Assembly: GCA_030161315.1 (NCBI GenBank)
Contig: BSQW01000011.1
Span: forward strand, 19,388,657-19,452,656
Source: Eutrema japonicum
Taxonomy: Eukaryota > Streptophyta > Magnoliopsida > Brassicales > Brassicaceae
DNA length: 64,000 bases
Reading direction: 5' to 3'
Positions 18,280-29,655 of this stretch are shown in pieces. How positions within the stretch are numbered: position 1 is the stretch's first letter; each line of letters begins with the position of its first letter. The notes under the pieces are model-generated. The model worked only from the letters and a program-made list of their open reading frames with translations. It ran no database searches and was not told the origin of the DNA. Both the position numbers and the translations under genes were made by a program.

Positions 18280-21080
18280 ATTGTGATGTGTAAGGTTTGT
18301 GCAGCACACTGGCGATTTGTGGATATGTTTATTTCTTTACTGTGGTTGATGATTGTTCACGAGTTGTTTGGGTGTTCCTAATACGTTTTAAGAGTAAAGT
18401 TGCAATGCATTTGTAAAATTTATGTGCTATGGTGGAACGAAAATTTGTTACTCATGTGCGAACGATTCACATTGATAATGGTATAGAGTGTATGTGTCTC
18501 AAATCATATTTTGCCTCACAAGGAATTCGACATCAAACTTCATGGGTTGGCACGCCGCATCAGAATGGTCGTGTGGAATGGAAACACACAATATTCTCAT
18601 TGTGGCTCGTTCTATACGATTTTAGGCATCATTTCTAATATAATTTGGGGTGATTGTGTTCTTACAACTAGTTACTTAATATTTGCACTCCATCGTCTAT
18701 TCGAACTGGTAAAACTATGTATGAGGTATTATTTGGGAAATCCGCTTCTTACAAACATATTTGTATTTTTGGGCTCTTTGTGTCATGCTCACAAGGGAAC
18801 TCATTCTACATACAAAATTTGATGAAAAAGCAACTAGATGTGTATTTCTTGGGTGTACCTATAATAAAAAAGGATGGAGAGTGTATGATCTTGAAAGACA
18901 AGAGTACTTTGTTTCAGGTGATGTGGTATCCAATGAAGACGTTTTTACTTTTGAAAAGGTTTCCTCTTTTTCTGACAATCCAGCACCCATTGTTTGTCCA
19001 ATTATTGATGATGATGATGAAGTGAATTTTCTTCCTTCTTCACGTGGTGATACTCAGTTCAGTGGGAGTGCAGATTCATTTGTGTCACCAAATAGTCCAA
19101 CAATGGGGAGGGGGGGAGCAGTTCTCTTCTTCTTCATCGTAATTGTCAAAGTATACTTTTGATGTGCTAGTTACATACACATTATGACATTAGTCTTTGT
19201 CGAACCTGAGACAGTTTTTGTACCAGTTTCTCAAAAAGTTTGTGTCAAACCTAGGACAGTTTTTGTACCTAGATAGTTTCTCATACAGTTTTGGGTCGTG
19301 GTCATCGTAAGAAAAATAAGTTTGTTCCTCTTCAGCCTTTTGTTACATATTCAGATAAGTCTTTGCATGAACAATCACACTCACAATCACAGTCTTCACC
19401 CTGATCACCTCACGTCCTCCAGATAAACCATATTTCCTAGCTAATTATGTATCTTGCATATGTTTCTCTGATAACTATAAGGGGTTTTTTTTTTGCCAAA
19501 ATTACTACGGTTGGTGAACAATGTTCATTCAAAGAAATTATGCAATATATTGAGTGAAGGCAAGCTGCATAGATTCATACACTTGAGGTTAACAAAAATT
19601 GGGACTTGGTGGATTTTCTTTCTAATAAGAAAGCGTTTGGTTGAAATTGGCTTTTTACGATCAAGTAAAAAGTTGATGGTTCAATTGAACGTTATAAAGC
19701 AAGACTTGTGGCTCTCGGAAATCGTCAGAAAGAGGGCATTGACTATGATGAAACATTTGCTCCAATTTCTAAGATGACAACCGTTTGTTGTTTATTAAAT
19801 GTAGTTGTTGTTCGAAAATTGAGAACTTCATCAAATGAATATCCATAACACATTTCTACAGGGCACGTTAATTGTGGAGGTATATATGCGTCCACCACAA
19901 GATTTTTTGTTGTCATCTCTTAAGTTTTATCGTCCCCTGAAGTCTTTATATGGTTTAAGGAGGCACCTCATTGTTGGTTTGCTACTCTTCATAGTGCTAT
20001 GCTACATTATGGATTTACTCAATTTGTTTCGGACCTTACATTTTCTCTTTGTTTCGTAATGGCGTTGAGCTATATGTTTTGGTTTAAGTTGATGATCTCA
20101 TGATTGGTAGTAATGAGTAATGATTCATCAACGATCAATTGCTTCTAAGATTATCTCAAAAAAAAAATTCATATAAAAGATTTGGGTAAAGTACAACACT
20201 TTCTGAAAATCGAGATTGTAAGGAATCCATAAATATTTTTTTTGTCAAACAAAGTATTGCTTTGACATTATTTATGAATGTGGTCGGCTTGATGGTCGGT
20301 TGGTTCATACACCTATGGTACATAATCATAATTTAGATTATATTACAAATGATCATTATACCGATTCGGAGCGTTTCGTTGTATTATCAGTAAACTTATT
20401 TATTTTTCTCTCACAAGACCTGAATTTGTGTAAATTGTTAACTTGCTATCCCAATTTATGCAACAACCATGAATTTCACACTGGGAAGCTGCTATATGTG
20501 TGATTCGCTACCTCTAGAGTTCTTCGAAACAAGGTCTTATGTTCTCATCTACAAGTGATTTACAACTCACTAGTTCTTGTGATTCTGATTGAGCAACGTG
20601 TTAACTTACTCGATGTTCTCTTTTTGCATATGTTTTTCTTCTTGGTGTTTCGAATCTTTTTGAAAAACATGTAAGCATAAAACTGTTTCACGTTTTTCGG
20701 CATATCTTTGGTTGATGCACCAAGTGAACTTAAATGGTTGTGTGGGCTGATGAAATTCTTTAGTGTGGTTCAAACTAAATTTGTCTCTCTACATTGCGAT
20801 AGTTAATCAGTATTTCAACTCGCCGTTAATCTGGTTCTTCGACAGCTTATCAAACATATTGAAAATAACTGTTATTTTGTGTGTGATGCTGCTCGAGATG
20901 GTCTTATTGCTATTACTATAAAATTTCGACTCATGATCAACCTAATGTTATTACCAAGGCTCTTTGTTGTGAACAATTTAAATCTTTTATTGTTAAAACT
21001 TTGATTTTCGTATCAAACCTGATGTCGGGAACTTCATTCACCAAATTGAGAGTGAATATTGGAGGATAGTTTGGCTATTC
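18280..21080 (+). mobile_element. Dead copia-type retrotransposon
   Basis: Scattered frames recall copia pol in order. Integrase: FVTHVRTIHIDNG and YFASQGIRHQTS.VGTPHQNGRVE near 18430-18600. Its C-terminal part: KATRCVFLGCTYNKKGWRVYD near 18825-18890. RT: GIDYDETFAPISKM near 19740 and the NIHNTFLQG / VYMRPPQDF stretch at 19838-19905. The RNase H end closes near 21055, followed by the purine-rich TTGGAGGATAG. Stops and frame changes occur throughout and I could not define LTRs. Confidence 0.75.
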
Positions 21081-21820
21081 TCATAATTGCATATTTTTAC
21101 AATTTACTTTTTGTTTAAATATCTTTCTTTTAATTAGGTTTAACTTATGTAATCCTAAATATGTGCATTTATAGTTACTGAAATAAATCATATCCACAAA
21201 CTTTCCACTGTTTCGAAATTGGTATGGCTTGTTTGATCCTATATTGATTATATAGATAAACTTTTTAGTGATGGATGGTTCGAAAACAAAACATTAGAAA
21301 ATTTACATTGGAAGTGAAATGGAACATAAACTAATAAGTGATATGTTGATAATCCATTTATTGCAAATTTATTTTAAGTTGAAACTAGATTCTATTTCAC
21401 GCACCATCGCGGGATAAGTTTTTTGTAAACTAAATTTTGAAATATACAAAAGATGAAATGAGAAATAAGATCTAATTTAAGTGTTATTGATTCAAATATG
21501 TTAAATTTTTAATTCTTAGGTTTTTAGTGAGAAGATAATATTTTGTATTATTGTAAACTTTGTTATTATGTGAATTTATATTACCACACAACCAATTGTT
21601 TTATCACTTTATCATTATCACCTTTTCTATTTATTTAACACTAAGTTTTATATTTTTGTAATTTGTATTAAATAAAAATAATGATAAATATAAATAGACA
21701 TGTATTAAATGAATATTTTAAATATGTGTTAATGTTTAAAAAACTTTGGTAGTGATGAGGTGGACACCCTAGATTGAGAGAGAACTCTCCTATTATCCTA
21801 TTATATAATAGATTTATTTC
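21081..21820. other. No feature recognised
   Basis: AT-rich sequence after the copia relic. The missing copia 3' LTR could lie here but no edge is visible. Confidence 0.4.
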
Positions 21821-21828
21821 AAGAGAAA

Positions 21829-22493
21829 CAAGGTATGGGCATATAAACCGAACCCGAGCAACCCGACCCAAAAAACAAGGTTCGGGTGGGATTTGATTTA
21901 GCTGCAAAAACCAAACGGCTCCTACATAAATTAGTTTTGGTTTTCGGGTCGGTTCATGTATAACCCAAAATCCAGCTGGAAAAACCAAACGGTTCCTACA
22001 TAAATTAATTTTGGTTTTCGGATCGGTTCAGGTATAACCCGAAACCGATCGAGTATCCGAGAAATTACAACATATCATATTGTGTATATATCGAATATAC
22101 ATGTGCATATATGTTTTTCGGGTAATTCGGATTTTGTCGGGTAAATCGGATTATTCGGATATAATTCTTCCATAAACCAAACTGAAAGTCTTGTTTTCGG
22201 GTAATTCGGATTTTGCCGGGTAAATCGGGTTATTCGGGTATAATTCTTCCATAAACTAAACTAAAAGTCTTGTTTTCTCAGGTAATTTGGGGTATTCGAG
22301 TTCAAAACCTACCCGAACCGAGCCAGATATTATTTTTTGTTTTATAGCGGGTTTCACACAAAATTTTAAAACCAACCCGAACCAAACCAAATTTTTTTCG
22401 GGTCCTAAACTGGTTATATCCTCTCCAACTTCGGATACCCAAAACCCAAAAACCCGATATGAACCCAGACCGTTGACCTGAATGCCCAGGTCT
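21829..22493. mobile_element. hAT-type MITE with 8-bp target duplication
   Basis: Flanked by AAGAGAAA at 21821-21828 and 22494-22501. The ends are related inverted repeats (GGTATGGGCAT at the left, ATGCCCAGGTC at the right). Inside are repeated blocks rich in CGGGT / ACCCG, including a ~79-bp tandem pair (about 22120-22277). It has no transposase frame. Similar ends mark the element at 23082. Confidence 0.75.
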
Positions 22494-22562
22494 AAGAGAA
22501 ACCCTAACAATGGAGATTATGAATAAATGTTTTTTTGTTTGTTCTCTTGTATTCTTATGAAT

Positions 22563-22875
22563 CATTCTATACCACATCATCCATAACTTATCATCCACAT
22601 AAACCCGTCCACATTACCATCTAATCTTGCATCCACATAAACTTGTCCACATGTACCATCCACATCATCTATACCACATCATCTATAACCTATCATCCAC
22701 ATAAACCCGTCTACATGGACCATCACACCTATCATCAACGGAAAATCGTCCACATGTACCATCCACATCATATATACCACATCATCCATAACCTATCATC
22801 CACGTACGATCGTCCACATGTACCATCTAACCTATCATCCACATAAACACGTCCACATGTACCATCCACATCACA
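22563..22875. repeat. Minisatellite, CCATCCACAT-type
   Basis: Irregular tandem repeats built from blocks such as CCTATCATCCACATAAAC and CGTCCACATGTACCATC. Any frame through it gives a low-complexity T/H/Y-rich peptide, not a gene. Confidence 0.85.
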
Positions 22876-23081
22876 GTTTTTCCATATCTACAAGATTTGA
22901 TCCACATGTAAACCAAAAAAATAGTAAAGTGGATTTTAAATTATGTGAAAAAAAAAATTATAGGTCGTAGTTCGGGAAATTTTTTTTTTTTTTATATATT
23001 CATGGTATGCAAAATTAACAAACAAATTGGAGATGTGGGGAGAATATGTAATAAAAAAATATAGAAAATATAGGTTCTTAC

Positions 23082-23459
23082 TAGGCATGGGCAAAATACT
23101 TGGAACCGAATTAAAAGATACTAAACCGAACAGAATATTTATAAATACCGAATGGCTCCTCTTATAAAATATTTTGGGTACCATAACCAAACAGATACCC
23201 GAAATATTCGAAATACAATTATATATCTAAAAATATTATGTATCTTTAGTTTTGAAATAACTAAAATACTAAAAATTAAAATTATAAACCGAATATATTA
23301 GTTATGTTTTGACCGAAATAACTAAAGATTTTTGAAAATATTCAAAAATCTTTAGTTATATATGTCAAAATTAAATAATTTTTTGCAAAATTTAACCAAC
23401 TTTTGGTTACCCGAAACCGAAAGAACCGACCCGAACGGGTACCCGAATGCCCATGCCTA
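23082..23459. mobile_element. hAT-type MITE with perfect 8-bp target duplication
   Basis: GTTCTTAC lies at 23074-23081 and again at 23460-23467. The 378-bp element begins TAGGCATGGGCA and ends TGCCCATGCCTA, a perfect 12-bp terminal inverted repeat. The inside is AT-rich and noncoding. Confidence 0.92.
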
Positions 23460-23489
23460 GTTCTTACCTATAAATTAATACTCTCTCTA

Positions 23490-23610
23490 GGCTTAGGCAT
23501 TCGAGTATCCGTTAGGGTCGGTTCTTTCGGGTTTCGAGTATCCAAATTTTAGAACTCATTCGGGTATATTTTTTTTCAGATCGGGTTCGGTTCGGTTAAT
23601 CCACAACAAA
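23490..23610. repeat. Fragment of a related hAT-type MITE
   Basis: Starts TAGGCTTAGGCATTCGAGTA and is rich in TTCGGGT and GGTTCGGTT like the two MITEs to the left. No opposite end is visible. Confidence 0.5.
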
Positions 23611-24209
23611 CCAGAAAAATAGAAATTTATATTGTTATAAGTTTTGTTTTCAACATCTATTGTTATACTTTTGAAATGTTAATGCACATATACATATAAA
23701 TGAAACAAAAGAGGAAATATAGAAAGTAAACAAAATCGATAAGGAGGAAAAGAAAGGAAAGAGAAAAAAAAAAGAGAAGATATGATGGGATATAATGATG
23801 GAGGTAAAATAGTAAAAACATAAGAGAGAGGTAAAGAAAGAAGAAAGTGTTTGAGTGTAATTACATTTTGAGAAGGTGTGTCTGAGTGTAATTTTTTTTA
23901 CTATTATACCATTGGTTTAAAACAAAAATCATTTAGATTTAATATCAAAAGATCTATATTTTTCATTAACAGTCTAAAAATCTAACTATTTTAACAAAAT
24001 GAAAATTCTTGATGTAGTCGTTTGTCGCTGTTATAAAATGTGATAAAGAAAAATAAACATGAAACACAAACTCTTCAAATTTATTATCCTTAATTTCGTA
24101 TCAGATATATAGGATGAAGAGTGATTAAAGAAGCGCATTGGTGAATATAAATTAACAGTCCTAGACGAAAATGTCTGGCCTCAATCAAATCAGCCTTTCA
24201 TAAAATTTT
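23611..24209. other. No feature recognised
   Basis: AT- and purine-rich DNA with no gene or repeat that I can name. Confidence 0.4.
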
Positions 24210-24679
24210 GAGTAAAAAAGTATTAGGTGGAAATCCTCTAGTCCGTTAAGTAGTCAGGCATGAGCATTTGACCAGTTAACCACACAAAATTATTTATTCA
24301 GTACTCAATATGGAAAAGATGATTCAGTATATCTGATAGCTTTGGTATCATCTTGGTGGATTTCAACAACGGTTATTTTATAGATTTTGTTCGGATTATT
24401 TTATAATTTTGCCCACTCCGACTGAATGTATCAATCAATGAACACGTTGTGTAGAAGCAAAGTGATTTGAATATTCCGAAAATCTTTATTTGAAAGTTTG
24501 AATCGTTGAATATGAGGTTGCAGAAGGGGTGTGGTATGTGTCCACACTAAATTTTGTTTTTCTTTAAGTAATTAATAGAAAATTTATTTAAATATTTATA
24601 ATCTAAATATTAATTATAAGATGTGTCCCATACTAAAAACGTTTCTAGATCCGTCCCTGCATGCTACTATATATACGCA
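24210..24679. repeat. Direct duplication, copy 1
   Basis: Resembles 27085-27609: both contain TCCGTTAAGTAGTCAGGCAT, GATAGCTTTGGTATCATCTT and GAAAGTTTGAATCGTTGAAT, and both end GCTACTATATATACGCA. Copy 1 has its own small indels. The copies flank about 2.4 kb of inserted elements. Confidence 0.85.
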
Positions 24680-24710
24680 CTAGTGGGCTAGCCGCGTTTC
24701 GCGCAGCATT
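24680..24710 (-). mobile_element. Helitron 3' end
   Basis: Read on the minus strand it ends with a small CGCG-AAA-CGCG hairpin followed by GGCTAGCCCACTAG and then T. A hairpin just before a CTAG terminus, inserted between A and T, is the Helitron signature. The duplicate locus reads GCA|TATC without the insertion at the same point (27609). The 5' end was not found. Confidence 0.6.
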
Positions 24711-24827
24711 TTATATCATTGTTTTTATGTAGTTATAAAATTGATGAGACGCGCATAAAAGATACTCAACTTTATTAGAGCTATCGGCGTCAAATCATAT
24801 CAACCGAAACATCTTACACTTAGACAT

Positions 24828-25475
24828 TGTTGGATGTGGGTTTAGCACTCCCAATTAGCTAGACCCATCTCAGCAAATGAAGCCCATCAAAATCTAAGCC
24901 CAGCCAAAAATCAACACTGGGACCCACCGAGCTCGCGCTGACAATCCCACCAGCCTGCGAGAAAAGACCAAGGGAAAAGATGACACGTGGAGGGCAGCTC
25001 GCGCTGACGTCTCACCGACTCTGCGCAGAGTGATCAAGGGAGAGGGTGACACGTGGAGAGCAGCTCCCCGAATAACGTCCTGCCTACGTAGCAGTTCGGC
25101 GACGAACTCATCATTACCTATCCACCAAAGAGACTGAAACGCACGTCTCAAGGTACCTTACCCGGGGAAAGCGCTCTGAGTGCCACGTCACCCCGGAGTG
25201 ACGGAGAGCAGGTGGTATGCCATTGCTATAAATGCCCATTGGCATGCATTTATGGGGCCATCGGCCAATTTTGTTACTCTCTCACTAGATATTACACCCG
25301 GCCTCTCTGTATTTGAGCTTAGCAACGCCGTTTAGAAAACCGAACTGGATTTCCGTCGGAACTAGTTCGTAAGTCTAAACCGTTCACCTTTTCCGATCAT
25401 CAATATAAAGAATACGGTCCTCGACCTGTTCGTCACCTACATCCGACCCGTTTCTCTCAGTCCCGACCTGCGTCA
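24828..25475 (+). repeat. LTR-like relic with TATA box
   Basis: Starts TGTTGGATGTGGG, has GCTATAAATGCC (TATA, about 25225) and ends near GCGTCA. A ~65-bp internal tandem repeat carries GATGACACGTGGAG at 24979 and GGTGACACGTGGAG near 25045. ACACGTGG is a G-box (ABRE-like) core, so a stress-responsive LTR promoter is possible. No second LTR or target duplication is visible. Confidence 0.5.
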
Positions 25476-25651
25476 AAATTGAGTTTAACTCGTTCTATTA
25501 ATGGAAATCTCACCTCCTAATCTCCTAATCTCCTAATCTACTCCTAATTATCGTTAGCGATCCTTTGGATCATCAGACATCGAATGCTAATAAGTCATAA
25601 CTAAGTACAACAAAAACCAATCACCAAATTCGGTCTACATATCTATATCAG

Positions 25652-26335
25652 TCGAGCCGTCAAGCGAGAGGAGAAAAAGAGAGGAGATTTTCCTCTGTGA
25701 ATCCAGGCCGATGGCCGGAGGCTTCTATAGCTCCGACATCGGTTTGGTTGGTTTCTTTTGTTATTTTTCTTTTGATTTGTGCAATTTTTTCCAATTTATT
25801 TTAGATTTGGCAAAGTTTTCGATTGTTTTTTCGTGGGCTTTTTTCAATGAATTTGGGAAGAAAAAAGATCTGGTTCAGTTGAGCCGTTTCGAAGATGTAA
25901 TTGACAGTAGAAGCGTATGGTGGCAACATTTCTTCCCGGCTTCAATCGCTGATGGTTATTCATTCAGTGTTGGTGGGTTTCTCGTTGCAAACCACGGTTA
26001 CTCCGGAAGGGAGCTTGATTGTAGACTCCTAATTAATCAACTGTTTGAAACGATGATCTCGGTGACTCCTACTGAAGCAATGAAACGAGATTGGCAATCA
26101 TGGTCAATTCAGTCTGAATCGTTGATAGACGTTTTTGGATTTCTATGAAGAATATCTCAGTAAAGTTTTAATCAGCCCAAAAGCAAAAGTGGAGCATTCA
26201 TCTGCGGAATCGTTAGTTATTCATTCGCAAAAAGATGTTTATATTTTACTTTGGATCTCTATTGGTGAACCCTTTTTTTAGTTGTTATAAACTCTTCAGT
26301 ATTTTTATTTTTTTAATAAAGTATTACTCAGCGTT
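25652..26335 (+). mobile_element. Poly(A) retroposon with 14-bp target duplication
   Basis: TATCTATATCAGTC lies directly before it (about 25638-25651) and again directly after its A-rich end (GTTAAAAAAAA, then TATATCTATATCAGTC at about 26343-26358). It has no LTRs, a 5' region rich in GAGAGGAG, a 145-codon frame (25711-26148) and an oligo-A tail. These are marks of L1-type target-primed insertion, as for a processed gene copy or a Sadhu-like non-autonomous retroposon. Confidence 0.8.
25711..26148 (+). CDS. Hypothetical 145-residue frame within the retroposon
   Basis: I do not recognise the product. It starts MAGGFYSSD, has a strongly hydrophobic, phenylalanine-rich stretch (about residues 12-47) that could cross a membrane, then a charged C-terminal half with VWWQHFFPASIADGYSF. 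It lies wholly inside the poly(A) retroposon, about 60 bp from its 5' end, so it is probably all or part of the copied RNA's coding region. The stop is followed by 190 bp of AT-rich sequence and the A tail. It may be a remnant of a longer protein. Confidence 0.35.
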   Translation: MAGGFYSSDIGLVGFFCYFSFDLCNFFQFILDLAKFSIVFSWAFFNEFGKKKDLVQLSRFEDVIDSRSVWWQHFFPASIADGYSFSVGGFLVANHGYSGRELDCRLLINQLFETMISVTPTEAMKRDWQSWSIQSESLIDVFGFL

Positions 26336-26521
26336 AAAAAAAATATATCTATATCAGTCAAATTCTTTGAAAATTCATATATTTCACACAATGAAAAATT
26401 ATAATGAAGTTCAAAGGGTTCAAAATCCACGTTAGAGAATAATTGATACATGTACTTCACTATTCTCAAATATGGATCAAATATCTATTCATTTGACATT
26501 AATCTCATTCCGAAAATATCT

Positions 26522-26586
26522 GACGTGTTTCCGCGATGCACTCATAATCTCTCGACGTGTTTCCGCGATGCACTCATAATATATCT
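26522..26586. repeat. 32-bp tandem duplication
   Basis: GACGTGTTTCCGCGATGCAC followed by TCATAAT occurs twice in tandem, offset by about 32 bp. Confidence 0.85.
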
Positions 26587-26589
26587 CCA

Positions 26590-27084
26590 TCTCTCTATGT
26601 CTCTCTCTCCAACACTGCAAATTAAACCATATGCCACATTTTAATCTGATTTAAATATAATATTCACTATCTTTCTCTCGTTTTGCCTTTTTCTAATTTT
26701 GATATCTCTTTTCTGACTTGAACATTAGAGAATTTTCGTAAGGACCTCAACCATTCCTCCTCTCGATGGTTGGCTTGAAAATATTATCATTTAGGGATAC
26801 CACAGTTCGACTATCATGACATGCATTATTGCATACCCATCAAAGACTCTAAGTTGTCATTCGAATTTTTGTCAATTCATGCGAGTATTCTTTTATTGAA
26901 TGAATCGTTGTTTCCATTCTCGAACACTAATTACTAACCATAAAAATGATTTGTTTTATTTTTCTCTTATAACTCACTTAAAATCAACTAACAATTCCCG
27001 AAAATTTCTCATAAAAAACGATTAATTAGTAATTTTATTTTTTATTTTATTCAAATTTCTCATAAAACTTTGCGGTGAAGGGTT
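26590..27084. other. No feature recognised
   Basis: AT-rich sequence between the tandem duplication and copy 2 of the direct duplication. Confidence 0.4.
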
Positions 27085-27609
27085 TAAGTAAAAAAAAATT
27101 AGGTCGAAATCCTATAGTCCGTTAAGTAGTCAGGCATGAGCATTTGACCAGTTAACCACACAAAAGTATTTATTCAGTACTCAGATTCTGATAGCTTTGG
27201 TATCATCTTGGTGTATTTCAACAACGGTTATTTTATAGATTCTGGTTAATTCAATTCTGTTTTGTTCGGATTATTTTATAATTTCAACAAAGTGTTCATT
27301 GATACATAATCGAATTATTTAGGTTTGATTCTGGTTTATAATTTTATAATTCTGTTTTGGACAATATTTTACAGATTCTGGTTAATTCGATTCTGTTAAT
27401 TTGATTTCTGTTTTGTTCGGATTATTGTATTAATCAGTGATTTGAATATCCCGGAAATCACGAGTTATCATTATTACGTGATCTTGACAAAAAAAAAAAA
27501 TTAAAACTAATAAGTCAGTCAACGAAAGAAAAGAGAATCTTAATTTGAAAGTTTGAATCGTTGAATATGCAGATCTATAACGTTATGCACACGCTACTAT
27601 ATATACGCA
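27085..27609. repeat. Direct duplication, copy 2
   Basis: Partner of 24210-24679. It has extra GATTCTGGTTAATTCGATTC-like repeats in the middle. At its right edge sequence runs on from ATACGCA to TATCTATATT where copy 1 has the Helitron end. Confidence 0.85.
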
Positions 27610-27894
27610 TATCTATATTATCGAGGAGGAGCAGATCCAAAAAAAAATTGTTTTTTTTTGTTTTAATGATTAGGAGGTTTTGGGCGTAGACCTGTATATT
27701 TTTCCAGATTTAGAATCAAAGCATGTTATATAGTTTTGTCCCAGACGTTACTGGATTATGTGACCTCTATACTTTGTCTTTGTTCCTTTTCTAGTTGACC
27801 TAACGCAACATTATCCAAAAATATTTTTTTACTAGGGGCATAAATAATATATTTAATGGTTGATCTAACAAAACATTGTCCAAAATTTTCACTC

Positions 27895-28137
27895 TACACT
27901 TAATCACTTGGCAATCATTTGTTTTTGTTCTTGTAAAAACACTTTTGAGATCGAAATACTAATCCCAATTTACTCCGCAAACCTTGTTCAAATCCGATTC
28001 TAGATCCATTTTGGCCTTCTTGAGCAATATACTTTTTCTTTATTGCTCGATAGTCCCTGGGATCTTTTGTTATTAAAGATAAGCCAAAAAATTTCGTTTA
28101 TTGCTATTTACAAATTTTGACGGTTGTTTCAGGTACA
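27895..28137 (+). repeat. 3' part of a gypsy LTR (family F)
   Basis: Matches 53225-53465 along its length, ending with TTTACAAATTTTGACGGTTG...GGTACA. It is followed by a degenerate primer site (28144-28161, TGACGCTAGAAGGAGGGG). The 5' part of the LTR is missing. Confidence 0.7.
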
Positions 28138-28700
28138 ACAGTTTGACGCTAGAAGGAGGGGGATAGGCAAATCTAACTCCAACGCAGAAGAACCCACCAT
28201 GGATGAAGACCATGCAGCCATTCGGGAAGCCCTAGACAAAGTTACTAGCGACCTAACAACGATGGTTGAAGGGGGGAATGGCCACAATGACCAATAACTT
28301 GGAAAAACGTTACTTATAATCAAGTGGTATTGACCCAATCATTCGATGAATTTCGCTCGCGAGCTCTGCCACTAACAAGTACTTAACCAACACCATCGCC
28401 CACCATGCCACTTGGAAGTAATGAAAATAGTACCTCGTCCCCAGGTTTATCTTACCTAAGAACATGTCAGTTCCATCACGGCCAGAGCAATGGTGGTGCA
28501 CATATACTTTTGAGAGATTGAGTTCGGATCGATCCTTTAACTTTCCTCCACCACCTTCTTTTTATCCGTGAAACCCGGATCAAAGACCTATATTGACCCC
28601 GGATTATGATCAAAAGAACGGGCATGGCCAGTTTGGCCTTGAAATGGCAGGGAACCGTGACCAGTGTTAGGGTCGATTTTAACCCGCCCGAAACCAACTG
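28138..28700 (+). pseudogene. gag start of family F element, broken
   Basis: After the primer site a frame begins MDEDHAAIREALDKVTSDLT (about 28200) and breaks within 100 bp. Further on (about 28530-28600) NFPPPPSFYP and PDQRPILTPDYDQ read like the proline-rich gag linker of plant gypsy elements. Stops interrupt it. Confidence 0.5.
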
Positions 28701-29083
28701 CTAAAAACTATTAACAGACATGGGACCAGCCAAACCGAGCCAAAGAAGAGGTGAGGCCGAGCCAAGCTTGTTAACCCCGGACGAGCCTACACCTCGGACA
28801 AACCGAGCAACTTTATCTCCGGCCGAGCATCATCACCTCCGACCAAGGAGAAGAGGAGGTGACACCGAATTGAACTAGGCTCACCTCGGAGACAAGGAGA
28901 AGGAAGGTGAGGCCGAACTAAGCTGCCTTCACCTCAAACCGAGCTGGAAGAGAGGAGGTTAGTCCGAGCCGAGGAAGAGAAGGAAAGCCGGCCTGAACTA
29001 GATCACCTCACACCGACACGAACCAAGCCATAGCTGACCCATGTCGCCGAGCCAGGACCGACCCAAACCAAGCTGGAGAGGTC
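28701..29083. repeat. GC-richer block of CCGAGC / CACCTC words
   Basis: Irregular repeats of ACCGAGC, GAAGAGGAGGTGA and TCACCTC. The same kind of words (CTCGGCTCAG, GCCTCGG) occurs in the LTR of element C, so it may be a decayed piece of a related LTR. Confidence 0.45.
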
Positions 29084-29640
29084 TCACTTCTCCTCGAGTG
29101 ATTTGACCAACATATCGTCTATGTAGACCTCCATCATTTTTTCGAGCTGTGCCGCAAACATTTTGTTAACCAGACGTTGATAAGTTGCTCCGGCATTCTT
29201 GAGCCCGAAAGGCATCACCTTGTAGCAAAAGATCCATCGGTCCGTTATGAACGATGTCTTTTCCCTATCGGCGGGGTTCATCAGGATCTGATTGTATCCG
29301 GAAAACACATCCATGAATGATAAAAGTTTGCTGCCAGCTGTTGCTTCGACCAGGCGGTCGATGTGTGGTAGTAGGAAGCTATCCTTCGGGCATGCCTTGT
29401 TTATATCGGTAAGTCTACGCATATTCGTCATTTGCCATTCTTTTGCTTCACCACGACGAGGTTGGGGATGCAATCGGGATACTTTGCTTCGAAGATCGAG
29501 CCCACTTTCAGTAATTATTCCACATCGTGTTCATAGTTTTTGCGCGTTCGGGGCCTTCCTTACGTCTTTTCTACTTCATAGGTCTGAATGTTGGATCGAC
29601 GTTTAACTCGTGACAAATGATATTGATGATGATTCTTGTC
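29084..29640 (-). pseudogene. Reverse transcriptase fragment of element C
   Basis: From HELNVDPTFRPMK (about 29610-29575) through a frame-broken stretch to DINKACPKDSF, MPFGLKNAGATYQRLVNKMF and the catalytic YIDD (YxDD box). The sequence stops at SLEEK. Palm motifs are intact, but the N-terminal part has stops and the downstream thumb and connection are missing. Confidence 0.85.
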
Positions 29641-29655
29641 ATATTTTCTGATGCC

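Noticed and set aside
18761..19162. 133-codon frame as a separate gene
   Set aside because: It is the linker after the copia integrase (CVFLGCTYNKKGWRVYD), part of the dead copia element.
25711..26148. A free-standing host gene
   Set aside because: The frame sits inside a unit with a 14-bp target duplication and A-rich tail, so it is better described as retroposon cargo; host function is unsupported.
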